A stretch of DNA of 63,846 bases from an uncultured Ruminococcus sp. (GCA_902782445.1 CACZNC010000005.1:1-63846), one strand, 5' to 3'. Shown: positions 41,043 to 50,137, counted from the first letter of the stretch. A program made the numbers and translations. Notes: a model not told the origin generated them from the sequence alone.

Positions 41043-43154
41043 ATGAACCGACTGCTTCGCGGGGTGCTGACCGCCGCGCTCACCGTGCCCCTGATGCTCT
41101 CTTCTCCCGTCGTCTCGGCTGCGGAGAAGAGCCTTTCCACCGACAAAACGGTCTACGCGGAGGGCGAGGAGATCTTCGTCACGGCGTGGGGCGAGGGAAA
41201 GGACTGGGTCGGCATTTACGCAAAGGGCGAAGTCCCCGGCAACCCCGCCTCGATCTACTGGTACTATGTCGCCGAGGACGCGGAGCCGGGTGAAGCCGTC
41301 AGCATCAACAAGACCCGGAGCAACAACCGGGCGGAATACGCTTCCCTGCCCGGCGGCCGGTACACCGTCTTCCTTCTGCTCAACGACGGGTATGAGATCG
41401 CGGATTCCGTGGACATTGTCGTCCTGCCCGCCGAAAAAGACCGGATCAGAACTGCCGCCGGAACCTTCTACGAGGGGGACGCTCCCCGGGTGACGGCATA
41501 CGGAGAGGGCGGCGAACAGGTCTGCCTCTGCCGGAAGGACGAGGATCCGAAGACCGCCTCCCCCCTCGCGTCATATCTGCTAACGGAGGAGAACAGCGGG
41601 AAGGAAACCGCTCTGAAACCGGACTCCGGCGCGCTCACCCCCGGGGAGTACACGGTCTGGCTCTTCCCGGCGGAGGGTCCTCTCTCCCCGGACGGCCCCA
41701 TCGCGTCGGCGTCCTTCACCGTGGCGGCATCGGAAAAGCCCGACGCGCCAAAAGATCTGAACTATCGGGCGGACGGGCTGTCCGACGGGATCGCCTCGGG
41801 GACCGTCACCCTCACCCTCGCGGAAACGGGCGGGAGGGCGGAAGACGTGCTCCTCTTCTGGGGGAAGGACGGCAAACCCCTCGAAGGATACGCCCGGCTG
41901 GCGAAGGTCCACGCGGCAGAGGGTCCCATGGAGATCGTCCTGCCGGAAAACCTGTTTTTGCCCGAGGGAGCGGATGAGATCCTCGCCCGGGCGGAAAACC
42001 GGTTCGGGGCGTCCCCCTTCGTCTCTTTCGCGCTGCCCGTGGAGGCAAAGCCCTTTGAGACCGGAGAGGTCCTTCTGCGGTTTCAGGTGACGAGCGACTG
42101 GCACATCACCGAGAATCCGAATCACGACCACAACCGCCACCTCGGCATGATGCTCGACGATATCGCCTCTGTCTGCCCCGACAGCGCGACCGTCATCGCG
42201 GTGGGCGACATCGCGGACCACGGCGGGGAGAAGGAATACGAGCAGGTCTCGAAGATCATCGAAAAACACGGCGCCCCCCCGGTCCACTATGTCATCGGCA
42301 ACCACGACGTGTCGATGGGCAAGGGCTACAAAAAGCAGATCGAGATCTTCAACTCCTTCGCGGGGAACGACAGCGCGTACTACGACCTCTGGATCGGCGG
42401 ATACCATTTCATTTTCCTGGCGTTCGAGAGCGAAGGTGCGCCCCTTCCCATCCCGAAGAAGGAGCTGGACTGGCTCGAGGAAAAGCTCGGCGAGGACGCG
42501 TCCCCGGAGAAGCCGATCTTCGTCTTCTGCCACGAATCCATCGTCTCCACCGTGGCGGGAAGCACCCCGGAGGAAGGCTGGTGGGGGATCTCCAACGGCG
42601 ACCGGGTCTCGGCGATCTTCTCGGAATATCCTCAGACGGTGTTCTTCAACGGGCACAGCCACTGGGAGCTCGCCTCCCAGAACGAGATGTTCGCGGGGGA
42701 CGGCAGCCAGCGGTTCGCAGCCTTCAACACCTCGGCGGTGGGGTATCTCTGGACCGGATACAACGTGGTCCCGGGCGAATACCTCTACGGCTCGGAAGGG
42801 CTGTTCGCCGAGATCTCGGAAAACGCGCTGACGCTCCGCGGCCGGGATTTCGTGAACGGTGAATGGATCCCCTCCGCGTTCTACCGGGTCCCCGGCGAAT
42901 GGGAAACTCTTCCCCTCTCCGCCCCGGAGGATGAAAAAGCCGAAACGCGGACGGCGGAACCCGATCCCGCAGAGGTCCCGGCGGAGGCGGTGTCCGGATC
43001 CGAACCCGCGGAACAAGCGGAGAAGACGGGCGGATGCGCTTCCCGGATCGGATCGGGCGTCTCCTTCGTCCTCCCGGCCATCGGCGCAGGCGCGGTCCTG
43101 GCCCGCCGGAAGAAAAAGTACGGCTTCCCGGGGAGCGCGGCGTTTCCCGGATAA
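41043..43154 (+). CDS. Secreted calcineurin-like metallophosphoesterase with Cys-CTERM-like anchor
   Basis: 703 residues. Signal peptide ending in SAAEK (cut after about residue 27), then one copy of the EGEEIFVTAWGEGKDWVGIY / EVPGNPASIYWYYV domain (residues about 28-125), two beta-rich domains (to ~340), and the phosphoesterase: SDWH (~351), GDIADHGG (~388), GNHDVS (~419), CHES (~496), NGHSHWE (~536). The C-terminal tail is Pro/Glu-rich, then GGCASRIGSG, a hydrophobic stretch and ARRKKK: a Cys-containing sorting-signal layout. The following gene has the same N-terminal domain and tail type. Substrate unknown. Confidence 0.9.
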   Translation: MNRLLRGVLTAALTVPLMLSSPVVSAAEKSLSTDKTVYAEGEEIFVTAWGEGKDWVGIYAKGEVPGNPASIYWYYVAEDAEPGEAVSINKTRSNNRAEYASLPGGRYTVFLLLNDGYEIADSVDIVVLPAEKDRIRTAAGTFYEGDAPRVTAYGEGGEQVCLCRKDEDPKTASPLASYLLTEENSGKETALKPDSGALTPGEYTVWLFPAEGPLSPDGPIASASFTVAASEKPDAPKDLNYRADGLSDGIASGTVTLTLAETGGRAEDVLLFWGKDGKPLEGYARLAKVHAAEGPMEIVLPENLFLPEGADEILARAENRFGASPFVSFALPVEAKPFETGEVLLRFQVTSDWHITENPNHDHNRHLGMMLDDIASVCPDSATVIAVGDIADHGGEKEYEQVSKIIEKHGAPPVHYVIGNHDVSMGKGYKKQIEIFNSFAGNDSAYYDLWIGGYHFIFLAFESEGAPLPIPKKELDWLEEKLGEDASPEKPIFVFCHESIVSTVAGSTPEEGWWGISNGDRVSAIFSEYPQTVFFNGHSHWELASQNEMFAGDGSQRFAAFNTSAVGYLWTGYNVVPGEYLYGSEGLFAEISENALTLRGRDFVNGEWIPSAFYRVPGEWETLPLSAPEDEKAETRTAEPDPAEVPAEAVSGSEPAEQAEKTGGCASRIGSGVSFVLPAIGAGAVLARRKKKYGFPGSAAFPG

Positions 43155-43192
43155 ATACAAATCCCAATCTTAAGGAAAGGACGGTCTCTCTC

Positions 43193-44137
43193 ATGAAAAA
43201 GCACAGCCTCAGAATCTGCGTACTGCTGTTCGCGGCGGTCCTCACGGCTCTCTGCCTGACGGTCGCGGCGTCGGCGGCGGAAAAATCCCTCTCCCTTCCG
43301 AAGACGGTTTACGGCCAGAACGAGGATATCCTCGTGACGGCGGTGGGCGAGGGCACCGACTGGGTCGGCATCTACGCGAAGGGCGAAGTCCCCGGTAATC
43401 CCGCCTCGATCTACTGGTACTATGTCGCGCAGGACGCGGAGCCGGGCGAACCGGTGGATATCCGCGCACAGCGCAGCAACAGCCGGGCGGAATACGACAT
43501 GCTTCCCCCCGGCGAGTACACCGTCTGGCTTCTGCTCAACGACGGGTACGAGCCTTTCGACTCCATCGACATCACGATCCTGCCCACCCTCGAACTGGAC
43601 AAGTACTCCTACAAGGAGGGCGACGACATCCTCGTGACCGCCAACGGCGAGGGCAAGGACTGGGTCGGCCTCTACCTGAAGGACGAGGTCCCGGGGGGAG
43701 GCGTTTCCTCGATCTACTGGTACTATGTGGCGGAGGAAGGCCACACGCCGCTGGAACCGGTCAGCATCAAGAGCGGGACCTTCAACGCGGACCGGGCGGA
43801 TTACGCGGATCTCCCGGCGGGCGAATACACGATGTTCCTGCTCTCGAACGACGGGTATGACGTGATCGACTCCATCGACTTCAAGATCAACCCGGTCAAG
43901 AAGGAAGAACCCGCTCCCGCCCCGGAGGAACCGGCTCCCGAACCGGCCGCGGAACCGGCAGCGGAACCCGCTGAGGCAGAAACGCCCTCGGACGCCGCCC
44001 CTGCGGATCAAAGCGCTCCCGCCGCGGACAAACCGGAACCGGAAAAATCCGGCGGATGCGGCTCCTTCGTCGGCGGAGGTCTCTTCGTGCTGACGGCGGT
44101 CCTCGGATGCGGATGGATCGCGGGAATGAAGCATTGA
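43193..44137 (+). CDS. Secreted protein of two phosphoesterase-associated domains with Cys-CTERM-like anchor
   Basis: 314 residues. Signal peptide (to ~28, ASAAEK), two tandem ~95-residue copies of the domain found at the start of the 41043 protein (each with GEG.DWVGIY and SIYWYYV, about residues 28-125 and 126-222), a Pro/Glu/Ala-rich linker (~225-285) and a C-terminal SGGCGSFVGGG-hydrophobic-KH end. No catalytic domain. AAGGAAAGGA lies upstream. Cotranscribed with the phosphoesterase, 38 bases after it. It could be a scaffold or binding partner anchored in the same way (inference). Confidence 0.88.
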   Translation: MKKHSLRICVLLFAAVLTALCLTVAASAAEKSLSLPKTVYGQNEDILVTAVGEGTDWVGIYAKGEVPGNPASIYWYYVAQDAEPGEPVDIRAQRSNSRAEYDMLPPGEYTVWLLLNDGYEPFDSIDITILPTLELDKYSYKEGDDILVTANGEGKDWVGLYLKDEVPGGGVSSIYWYYVAEEGHTPLEPVSIKSGTFNADRADYADLPAGEYTMFLLSNDGYDVIDSIDFKINPVKKEEPAPAPEEPAPEPAAEPAAEPAEAETPSDAAPADQSAPAADKPEPEKSGGCGSFVGGGLFVLTAVLGCGWIAGMKH

Positions 44138-44178
44138 GTCGCGAAAGTCACGGAAGTTTTGCATGATCCCTGAAATAC

Positions 44179-44214
44179 AAAATCAGCCTCGACGGTAAAT
44201 CGGGGCTGGTTTTG
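44179..44214. terminator. Bidirectional terminator
   Basis: Arms AAAATCAGCC (44179-44188) and GGCTGGTTTT (44204-44213), with A run on one side and T run on the other, between converging genes. Confidence 0.85.
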
Positions 44215-44247
44215 TTGCCGGGGAGTGGATCCCGTCCGGCGCTTCGG

Positions 44248-45369
44248 TCAGTCTTCGAGCTCGCGGAACTGCTTCAACAGTTCGATGATCGGCAGGTGCT
44301 GGGGGCAGGCTTCCTCGCACTGGCCGCATTCGATGCAGTCGCTTGCCTTTCCCTTGTCCTGGGTCACAATGTTGTATTCCCGGACCGTCCGGAAGCGGGG
44401 ACTGCCCTTTTTCCGGTTCGCCACGCCGAAGATCTCGGGGATCGGGATCTCCATGGGGCATCCCTCCGTGCAGTAATGGCAGGCGGTGCAGGGGATGGAT
44501 TTGTCCCCCTCCAGAGCCGTCTGCGCCTCCCGGATCACGCCGAGCTCCTCCTCCGTCATGGGATGGAAGTCCTTCATCGTCCGGAGGTTGTCCTCCATCT
44601 GCGCGAGACTGCTCATGCCCGAGAGGACCGTCACGATGTTGTCGAGCCCCGCGCAGAACCGGATCGCCCAGCCCGCGTAGGACAGATCCCGCCCCGTCCG
44701 GTCGAACACGGCCTTCACCGGGTCAATGGGGTTCGCGAGGATCCCGCCCTTCACCGGCTCCATCACCGTGACGGGGATCCCCCGCTCCCGGCAGATCTCC
44801 CAGTTCCGCCGCGCCGCCACCCCGGGATTCTCCCAGTCCGCCCAGTTCAGCTGAAGCTGGACAAATTCCGTGTCGGGATGGGCGTCGAGAAGGGTTTCCA
44901 GCAGGTCGGGATCCGCGTGGAAGGAGAAGCCCCAGTGCCGGATCTTCCCCTTCTCCTTCAGTTCCTTCACGAAATCCCAGATATGATACTCGTCGTATTT
45001 GCGGTACGTCCCCCGCTGGATGGCGTGGAGCAGATAGAAGTCGAAATACTCCGCCCCCGTCCGCTCGAGGCTCGTCTCAAACTGCTTTTTCGCGCTCTCC
45101 TCGTCGTGGCACTGCATCGCGGCGTGGAGCTTCGTGGCGATCGTATACCGGTCCCGGGGGATCCGTTCGGTCAGGGCTTTGCGCAGGGCGATCTCCGATC
45201 CGCCGTTGTCGTAGACATAGGCCGTGTCGAAGTAGGTCCCTCCCGCCGCGAGGAAGGCGTCCGTCATGCGCACGGTCTCTTCGATATCAATGCTCCCGTC
45301 CGGGTTCTTCGGCAGACGCATGAGCCCGAATCCCAGCTTGAAAAACTCTTTTCCCAGATAATCCGACAT
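44248..45369 (-). CDS. Aldo/keto reductase with C-terminal 2x[4Fe-4S] domain
   Basis: 373 residues. Aldo/keto reductase barrel (GFGLMRLPKN, FDTAYVYDNGGSE with the Tyr, KLH Lys, FHADPDLLETL) followed by a ferredoxin-like part: CTACHYCTEGCP and CIECGQCEEACP, each with a CxxCxxC...CP cluster. This is the anaerobe-type AKR family seen widely in Clostridia; redox substrate unknown. Start at 45369 is chosen since GGAGGG is 7 bases upstream; the ATG six bases earlier sits one base from it. Confidence 0.93.
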   Translation of the reverse strand: MSDYLGKEFFKLGFGLMRLPKNPDGSIDIEETVRMTDAFLAAGGTYFDTAYVYDNGGSEIALRKALTERIPRDRYTIATKLHAAMQCHDEESAKKQFETSLERTGAEYFDFYLLHAIQRGTYRKYDEYHIWDFVKELKEKGKIRHWGFSFHADPDLLETLLDAHPDTEFVQLQLNWADWENPGVAARRNWEICRERGIPVTVMEPVKGGILANPIDPVKAVFDRTGRDLSYAGWAIRFCAGLDNIVTVLSGMSSLAQMEDNLRTMKDFHPMTEEELGVIREAQTALEGDKSIPCTACHYCTEGCPMEIPIPEIFGVANRKKGSPRFRTVREYNIVTQDKGKASDCIECGQCEEACPQHLPIIELLKQFRELED

Positions 45370-45450
45370 GGGCATTCCCTCCGATTTTCGCTGCGGAACG
45401 GACCGTATCAGCGCAGAATGTGCTTCCGGCTGACAGCAAGTCTTTTCTTC

Positions 45451-45479
45451 ATTATACCGGTTCGGAGGGAGCGTGTCAA
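45451..45479 (-). promoter_or_regulatory. Sigma-A promoter for the aldo/keto reductase
   Basis: Minus strand perfect TTGACA (45474-45479), 17-base spacer, perfect TATAAT (45451-45456). Confidence 0.9.
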
Positions 45480-45511
45480 GCGTTTTTTACGGGAATCGGG
45501 CCGACGGGTTT

Positions 45512-46561
45512 TTATCTGGTCTTTTTCAGGGCGAGCGCGTTCAGGCGGTCCCGTTCCCTGATCGCCGCGTCGTACTCCGTCCCCTCCGTGATGCCCCATT
45601 CGTTTTCGAGAAGGTCCACGATCCTGCCGTAAGTCTCGGCGGCTTTTCCGTAGTCCCCGGCGATCTCGCAGATCTGGGAGATCCCCATGAGCGCGTCCTG
45701 GAACCGCGGGCGTCTTGTGTCGATCTCGAAATCCCGCTCATACAGGGCGACGGCCTTTTCGTATTCGCATTTCCTCGCGTAATACTGCGCCGCCTCGAAG
45801 AGATAGACGTCGTTGTCCGGGTATTCTCTGCCGAGTTCCTCGACGATGCCGTCCGCCGTCTTTTCGTCATAACGGGCGAGGGCGATGTGGGCCCGGTAGA
45901 TCCCGGTCATGACGGGGTTGGCGTCGGGCAGGGCGGCCAGCTTTCCGAGGGCTTCCTCCGCTTCGTCCGCTCTGCGGTCGGCCAGCAGATTGTCGATGAG
46001 GTAAAGCCAGGGGAGGCGGAGGTCCGGATGCTCCTCCGTGATCCCGCGGTAGAAGTCGATCGCCCGGCCGTGGTTCGCGAAATTCCAGTCCCACGCGGCG
46101 TGCCCTTCCGCCATGATGAGCATCCACTGGCAGTCCTTGGTCCCCGGATCCATGCGGATCGCTTCCTTCGCGTACCGGCGGACCTTTTCGGCGGCGGCGT
46201 TCATCCGGTGCCACCAGAGATAGGCGGTGAGCCCGGTCGCGCGCTTTTTCGTTGCTTCGTCCGCAAGGGCTGAGGCAAGATAGTCCTCGTATTCCCGGAA
46301 GACGTCCTGGGGCAGTTCGCTTTCGAGATCGAGCCGGTTTTCGATGCGGTTCAGCCTCTGCTCGGCGGTGAGGTCGAAGAGATCGTCGATGCTGACCCCG
46401 AAGATCTCGGCGATTGTCGGCAGAGCCGCGATATCGGGCATCGCCGCGGAGTTCTCCCATTTCGAGACCGCCTGAGCCCCGATCCCGATCCTCTCCGCCA
46501 GCTGTTCCTGGGTCAGCCCCGCTTTCAGTCTGAGGCTCCTGATTTTCTTTCCGAATTCCAT
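45512..46561 (-). CDS. XRE family regulator with TPR-like C-terminal domain
   Basis: 349 residues. HTH_3 domain at residues 3-57 (FGKKIRSLRLKAGLTQEQLAERIGIGAQAVSKWE), then a helical region of tetratricopeptide-like repeats (YPDNDVYLFEAAQYYARKCEYEKAVALYERDF). Divergent from the Y-family polymerase gene and could regulate it (inference). GGAGG upstream, own promoter at 46600-46628. Confidence 0.9.
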   Translation of the reverse strand: MEFGKKIRSLRLKAGLTQEQLAERIGIGAQAVSKWENSAAMPDIAALPTIAEIFGVSIDDLFDLTAEQRLNRIENRLDLESELPQDVFREYEDYLASALADEATKKRATGLTAYLWWHRMNAAAEKVRRYAKEAIRMDPGTKDCQWMLIMAEGHAAWDWNFANHGRAIDFYRGITEEHPDLRLPWLYLIDNLLADRRADEAEEALGKLAALPDANPVMTGIYRAHIALARYDEKTADGIVEELGREYPDNDVYLFEAAQYYARKCEYEKAVALYERDFEIDTRRPRFQDALMGISQICEIAGDYGKAAETYGRIVDLLENEWGITEGTEYDAAIRERDRLNALALKKTR

Positions 46562-46599
46562 GTTGTTTCCTCCTGCGGGTCGTTTTTGTTTCCGGATTC

Positions 46600-46628
46600 A
46601 TTATACACGATCCGGGGCCGCAGATCAA
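46600..46628 (-). promoter_or_regulatory. Sigma-A promoter for the 45512 regulator
   Basis: Minus strand TTGATC (46623-46628), 17-base spacer, TATAAT (46600-46605). Confidence 0.75.
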
Positions 46629-46692
46629 TAACGCCGTCGGAAAACCGGGTTGCCTGCCGGTGGAGTCGGAGGATTCTTTTCCTCCCTCCGCC

Positions 46693-46721
46693 TTGACAGC
46701 GCGGGTGTGGGAGGGTATAAT
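46693..46721 (+). promoter_or_regulatory. Sigma-A promoter for the Y-family polymerase
   Basis: Perfect TTGACA (46693-46698), 17-base spacer, perfect TATAAT (46716-46721), 59 bases before the ATG. No LexA (GAAC-type) box could be made out by eye. Confidence 0.88.
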
Positions 46722-46779
46722 ACAGTCAGAACGCGGGGGTGGGACAGGTGCCGCGGCATCGTTTCAAAGGAGGCGGAAC

Positions 46780-48258
46780 ATGGAGAAAACCTATCTGGCG
46801 ATCGACCTCAAATCCTTCTACGCCTCCGTGGAATGCGTGGAACGGGGACTCGACCCGCTGAAAACCAATCTCGTCGTGGCGGACGCGAGCCGGACGGACA
46901 AGACGATCTGCCTCGCCGTCTCCCCCGCCCTGAAATCCTGCGGGATCCCCGGACGCGCGCGGCTCTTCGAGGTGAATGAGAAGATGCGGGCCGTCAACGC
47001 GGAACGGAGGCGGGCGAACGGATTCCGGCCCTTCCGGGGGAAATCGGTTTTCGCGGACGAGCTGGAAGACTGCTCCCTCGAAGCGGATTTCATCACGGCG
47101 ACGCCGCAGATGAAGCACTACATGGACGTCAGCGCGAAGATCTATTCGATCTATCTCCGCTCCGTCGCCCCGGAGGACATTCACGTCTATTCGATAGACG
47201 AGGTGTTCATCGACGCGACGACCTATTTGGATTTTTACCGCCTCGACGCCCGGGGGTTCGCCCGGAAGCTGGTGGGGGAAGTCCTCCGCGAGACCGGGAT
47301 CACCGCGACCTGCGGCATCGGCACGAATCTGTACCTGGCCAAGATCGCGATGGACATCATGGCGAAGAGAATGCCCGCCGACCGGGACGGGGTGCGGATC
47401 GCCCGGCTCGACGAACAGTCCTATCGCCGGGAACTCTGGGATCACCGCCCTCTCACCGATTTCTGGCGGGTCGGCGGCGGGATCTCCCGCAAGCTCGAAT
47501 CGAACGGACTTTACACGATGGGGGATGTGGCGCGGCTTTCGCTATACAATGAAGACAAGCTCTACAAGCTCTTCGGCGTGAACGCGGAGCTTCTGATCGA
47601 CCACGCGTGGGGCTGGGAGCCCTGCACCATCGCCGCCATCAAGGCGTTCCGGCCGGAATCCAGTTCCCTCAGTTCCGGGCAGGTCCTCCCCGAGCCCTAT
47701 CCGTTTGAAAAGGGGAGGCTGATCGCCCTCGAAATGACGGACATGATGGTCTTCGATATGGTGGACAGGGGACTCGCCGCCGATCAGATGGTCCTGACCG
47801 TATGCTACGAGGGCGGGGACAGGAACTATGCCGGAGCCACGGAGACCGACTGGTACGGCCGCACCGTTCCGAAATCGGCCCGGGGATCGGTCAATCTCGG
47901 CGGATGGACCTCCTCTTCCCGGAAGATCCTCGAGGCGATGGGCGCGCTCTACGACCGGATCACGGATCCGAAGCTCCCGGTCCGCAGGATGTATATCGGG
48001 GCGAATCACGTGATCCCGGAAAGCGAGATCCCCGAAGACCGCGGCGGGGAGCAGATCGACATGTTCACCGATGCCGCAGAGCTCGAAAAGCAGCGGGAAG
48101 AAGACGCCCGGGCGGAGGCAGAGGAAAAGCGGCTGCAGAAGACCGTTCTGGAGATCAGAAAGAAATTCGGCAGAAATGCGGTCCTGAAAGGGATGAATTT
48201 CGAAGAGGGATCGACGGCCAAAGACCGGAACAATCAGGTCGGCGGGCACAAGGCGTAG
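46780..48258 (+). CDS. Y-family DNA polymerase (UmuC/UvrX-like)
   Basis: 492-residue translesion polymerase. Catalytic carboxylates: IDLKSFYASVEC (Asp9 near the start) and YSIDEVFIDAT (Asp/Glu near residues 139-140); TGITATCGIGTN and LAKIAMDIMAK follow. C-terminal little-finger domain and ending DRNNQVGGHKA, typical of Firmicutes UvrX/UmuC. AAAGGAGG precedes the ATG. It is normally paired with a YolD-like gene, which here is found 590 bases downstream, with vanZ between. Confidence 0.95.
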   Translation: MEKTYLAIDLKSFYASVECVERGLDPLKTNLVVADASRTDKTICLAVSPALKSCGIPGRARLFEVNEKMRAVNAERRRANGFRPFRGKSVFADELEDCSLEADFITATPQMKHYMDVSAKIYSIYLRSVAPEDIHVYSIDEVFIDATTYLDFYRLDARGFARKLVGEVLRETGITATCGIGTNLYLAKIAMDIMAKRMPADRDGVRIARLDEQSYRRELWDHRPLTDFWRVGGGISRKLESNGLYTMGDVARLSLYNEDKLYKLFGVNAELLIDHAWGWEPCTIAAIKAFRPESSSLSSGQVLPEPYPFEKGRLIALEMTDMMVFDMVDRGLAADQMVLTVCYEGGDRNYAGATETDWYGRTVPKSARGSVNLGGWTSSSRKILEAMGALYDRITDPKLPVRRMYIGANHVIPESEIPEDRGGEQIDMFTDAAELEKQREEDARAEAEEKRLQKTVLEIRKKFGRNAVLKGMNFEEGSTAKDRNNQVGGHKA

Positions 48259-48286
48259 ACGGATCGGGATCTCTATGGGAGGCAAT

Positions 48287-48820
48287 ATGCTTGCAATATC
48301 GTTTCTCTCGGCTGAACTGGCTTTTGCGGCTGTCTGGCTGCTCGTAAGGATAAGCGTATGGAAGAAGCAAAATAGTATTGACTGGAAACGGGAAGCTGTT
48401 TTGCTGATGATGTATCTGAATCTGGCTGTCATCATTCGTTTCGTATTCTTCCCGAGAGATTTGGTCGACGGCCGCGTACAGCCGCTTATTTTTGAGGCGG
48501 CGGCAGTTTTCCCTTTCCGTATAAATCTTATTCCGCTTGTGCACCTTTTTGATTATGACAGAATTCGAGATATTATCTGGAATGTGGTTGGAAATATGGT
48601 GATGTTTATCCCGAGCGGCATTGTGCTGCCCATCATATACAGACAACTGAACAGCTTCTGGAAAGTGGTCGCAGCCGGTGCGGTAATCTCTCTGTGCACA
48701 GAGATCCTGCAGCTGCCGTTTCCTTCCAGGGCTTCAGATATCGACGATCTGATTCTGAACACGCTGGGAGTCGCCGTCGGTTATGGAATCTATGCGGCTT
48801 GCAAACGACTGAAACGATAA
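48287..48820 (+). CDS. VanZ family membrane protein
   Basis: 177 residues with four to five membrane segments (about 5-24, 37-54, 88-110, 116-134, 150-170). VNLIPL, DIIWNVVGNMVMFIPSG and SLCTEILQLPFPSRASDIDDLILNTLG are VanZ hallmarks. The ATG at 48287 follows GGGAGG by 4 bases; an in-frame ATG 12 bases earlier lacks a site. The gene is clearly AT-richer than its neighbours by eye, so it may be acquired. VanZ relatives affect teicoplanin/lipopeptide sensitivity in some hosts; not claimed here. Confidence 0.9.
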   Translation: MLAISFLSAELAFAAVWLLVRISVWKKQNSIDWKREAVLLMMYLNLAVIIRFVFFPRDLVDGRVQPLIFEAAAVFPFRINLIPLVHLFDYDRIRDIIWNVVGNMVMFIPSGIVLPIIYRQLNSFWKVVAAGAVISLCTEILQLPFPSRASDIDDLILNTLGVAVGYGIYAACKRLKR

Positions 48821-48847
48821 CTACCAAATTGTAAGGGGAGGAACGCA

Positions 48848-49261
48848 ATGGGCGGCGGACACCGATACGACGACATCATTAATTTTCCGCACCACCAATC
48901 CGCAAAACACCCCCGCATGAGTATGGAGGAGCGGGCGGCGCAGTTTTCCCCCTTCGCGGCTCTCACGGGCTACGGCGCGGTGATCGAGGAGACCGGACGG
49001 CTGACGGAGGAGCGGATCGAGCCGACGGAGGAACAGAAGGACGAGATCGATCGCAGGCTGACGGAACTTCTCGAAACCGGAAGATCCGCGGTCTTCACCT
49101 ATTTCGAACCGGACGGGCGGAAGGCGGGCGGAAAATACGTCAAAGCGGCGGGAACCCTGACCCGCGCCGATCCCATCGAAGGGGTCCTCGTCCTCGGCGA
49201 CGGGCACAAAATCCCCCTCCGGGAACTATTGCGGGTCGAGGATGCGGAGGAAGGGCCGTGA
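48848..49261 (+). CDS. YolD-like family protein
   Basis: 137 residues. RAAQFSPFAALTGYG and the C-terminal VLVLGDGHKIPLRELL are YolD-like signatures. YolD proteins partner Y-family polymerases in Firmicutes. GGGGAGG precedes the ATG. Follows vanZ by 27 bases, same strand, and is probably in one operon with the polymerase. Confidence 0.93.
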   Translation: MGGGHRYDDIINFPHHQSAKHPRMSMEERAAQFSPFAALTGYGAVIEETGRLTEERIEPTEEQKDEIDRRLTELLETGRSAVFTYFEPDGRKAGGKYVKAAGTLTRADPIEGVLVLGDGHKIPLRELLRVEDAEEGP

Positions 49262-49297
49262 GCGGGACTTCATTTCCGCCCGGGGGGCAAAATAACG

Positions 49298-49341
49298 GCG
49301 GACGGTCCTTTCGGGGAATCCGTCCGCTTTTGCTTTTTCTT
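49298..49341 (+). terminator. Terminator after yolD
   Basis: Arms GCGGACGG (49298-49305) and CCGTCCGC (49320-49327) then TTTTGCTTTTTC. The A-rich stretch before the hairpin could also serve the opposite gene run. Confidence 0.85.
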
Positions 49342-49357
49342 CCGTTTTTCCCGGGGA

Positions 49358-50137
49358 TCAGGCTTTGCGTTCCTCCCCGCCCTGTTCCTTCTTCAAGGCT
49401 TCGCTCAGACCGCAGGGGATCCCTCTCGGGCCGCGGACTGCGTTCACGCCGTACTCTTTTCGCAGAACGGAGAAGGGGAAGCGGTCCGGGGAGAAGCGTT
49501 TGAAAAGCCGGATCTTCATGAGCGCCTGGATCGTCAGGTTTTCGTCCGCGTAGTGATAGGGGATATCCGTCTCCGTCACCCTGCATCCGAACAGGACGGC
49601 GGATACCGGAGCCCCGACGTAGATCCACACCGTATCGCCGACCCGGATCCCGGCCCCCTGCTTCCAGTCGATCTCCTCCGCCTCCTCGAAGGCGCGGATG
49701 ATGTCGTAGTATTTCGGATTGGCGGGGATGATCCATTCCTTCGGGGGCCGGAGCGTCCGCTTTTTCGCGGGGGAGGCGGTCACGGCAAAGCTCTCGTCGA
49801 TCAGGCCGCAGATCTGCTCAAAAGGCACGGTCCCGTCGAGCAGCACCGTCACCCAGTTCCCCCGGGCGATGTGATAGCCTCTGAAATACCCGGGCTTGCG
49901 GATCAGAGCGCCGGCGAAAAAGGGATCGCTCAGCTTGACGTTCAAGACGTCCGCCCTTTCCCGGGAGGTCAGTCCCAGCCTGTCGAGGGTGATATCCATG
50001 ACGACGCAGAACCATTTCCGGTTGTCCCCGTGCCGGAACACCGCGTAATCCGGGAACCGCTCCCAGGGATATTCGGGCTCCGCTCCGTAAGTCTCGCGCA
50101 GATACGCGAAAACCGGCCCGCGCAGAGATTCCCCCAT
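49358..50137 (-). CDS. MmcQ/YjbR-like domain fused to a PUA/EVE-like domain
   Basis: 259 residues. Residues 1-125 match the MmcQ/YjbR group (YPWERFPDYAVFRHGDNRKWFCV, NVKLSDP, GYHIARGNWVTVLLDG, ICGLIDESF). From about 140 it reads PPKEWIIPANPKYYDII ... IRVGDTVWIYVGAPVSAVLFGCRVTETDI, as in EVE/PUA-like domains that bind modified bases. The fusion is not one I can name. Last gene of the 57.8-49.4 kb run. GGGAGG upstream. Confidence 0.82.
   Translation of the reverse strand: MGESLRGPVFAYLRETYGAEPEYPWERFPDYAVFRHGDNRKWFCVVMDITLDRLGLTSRERADVLNVKLSDPFFAGALIRKPGYFRGYHIARGNWVTVLLDGTVPFEQICGLIDESFAVTASPAKKRTLRPPKEWIIPANPKYYDIIRAFEEAEEIDWKQGAGIRVGDTVWIYVGAPVSAVLFGCRVTETDIPYHYADENLTIQALMKIRLFKRFSPDRFPFSVLRKEYGVNAVRGPRGIPCGLSEALKKEQGGEERKA

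Noticed and set aside
48287..48820. Glycopeptide-resistance cluster
   Set aside because: Only a vanZ-like gene is present; no vanHAX or vanRS.
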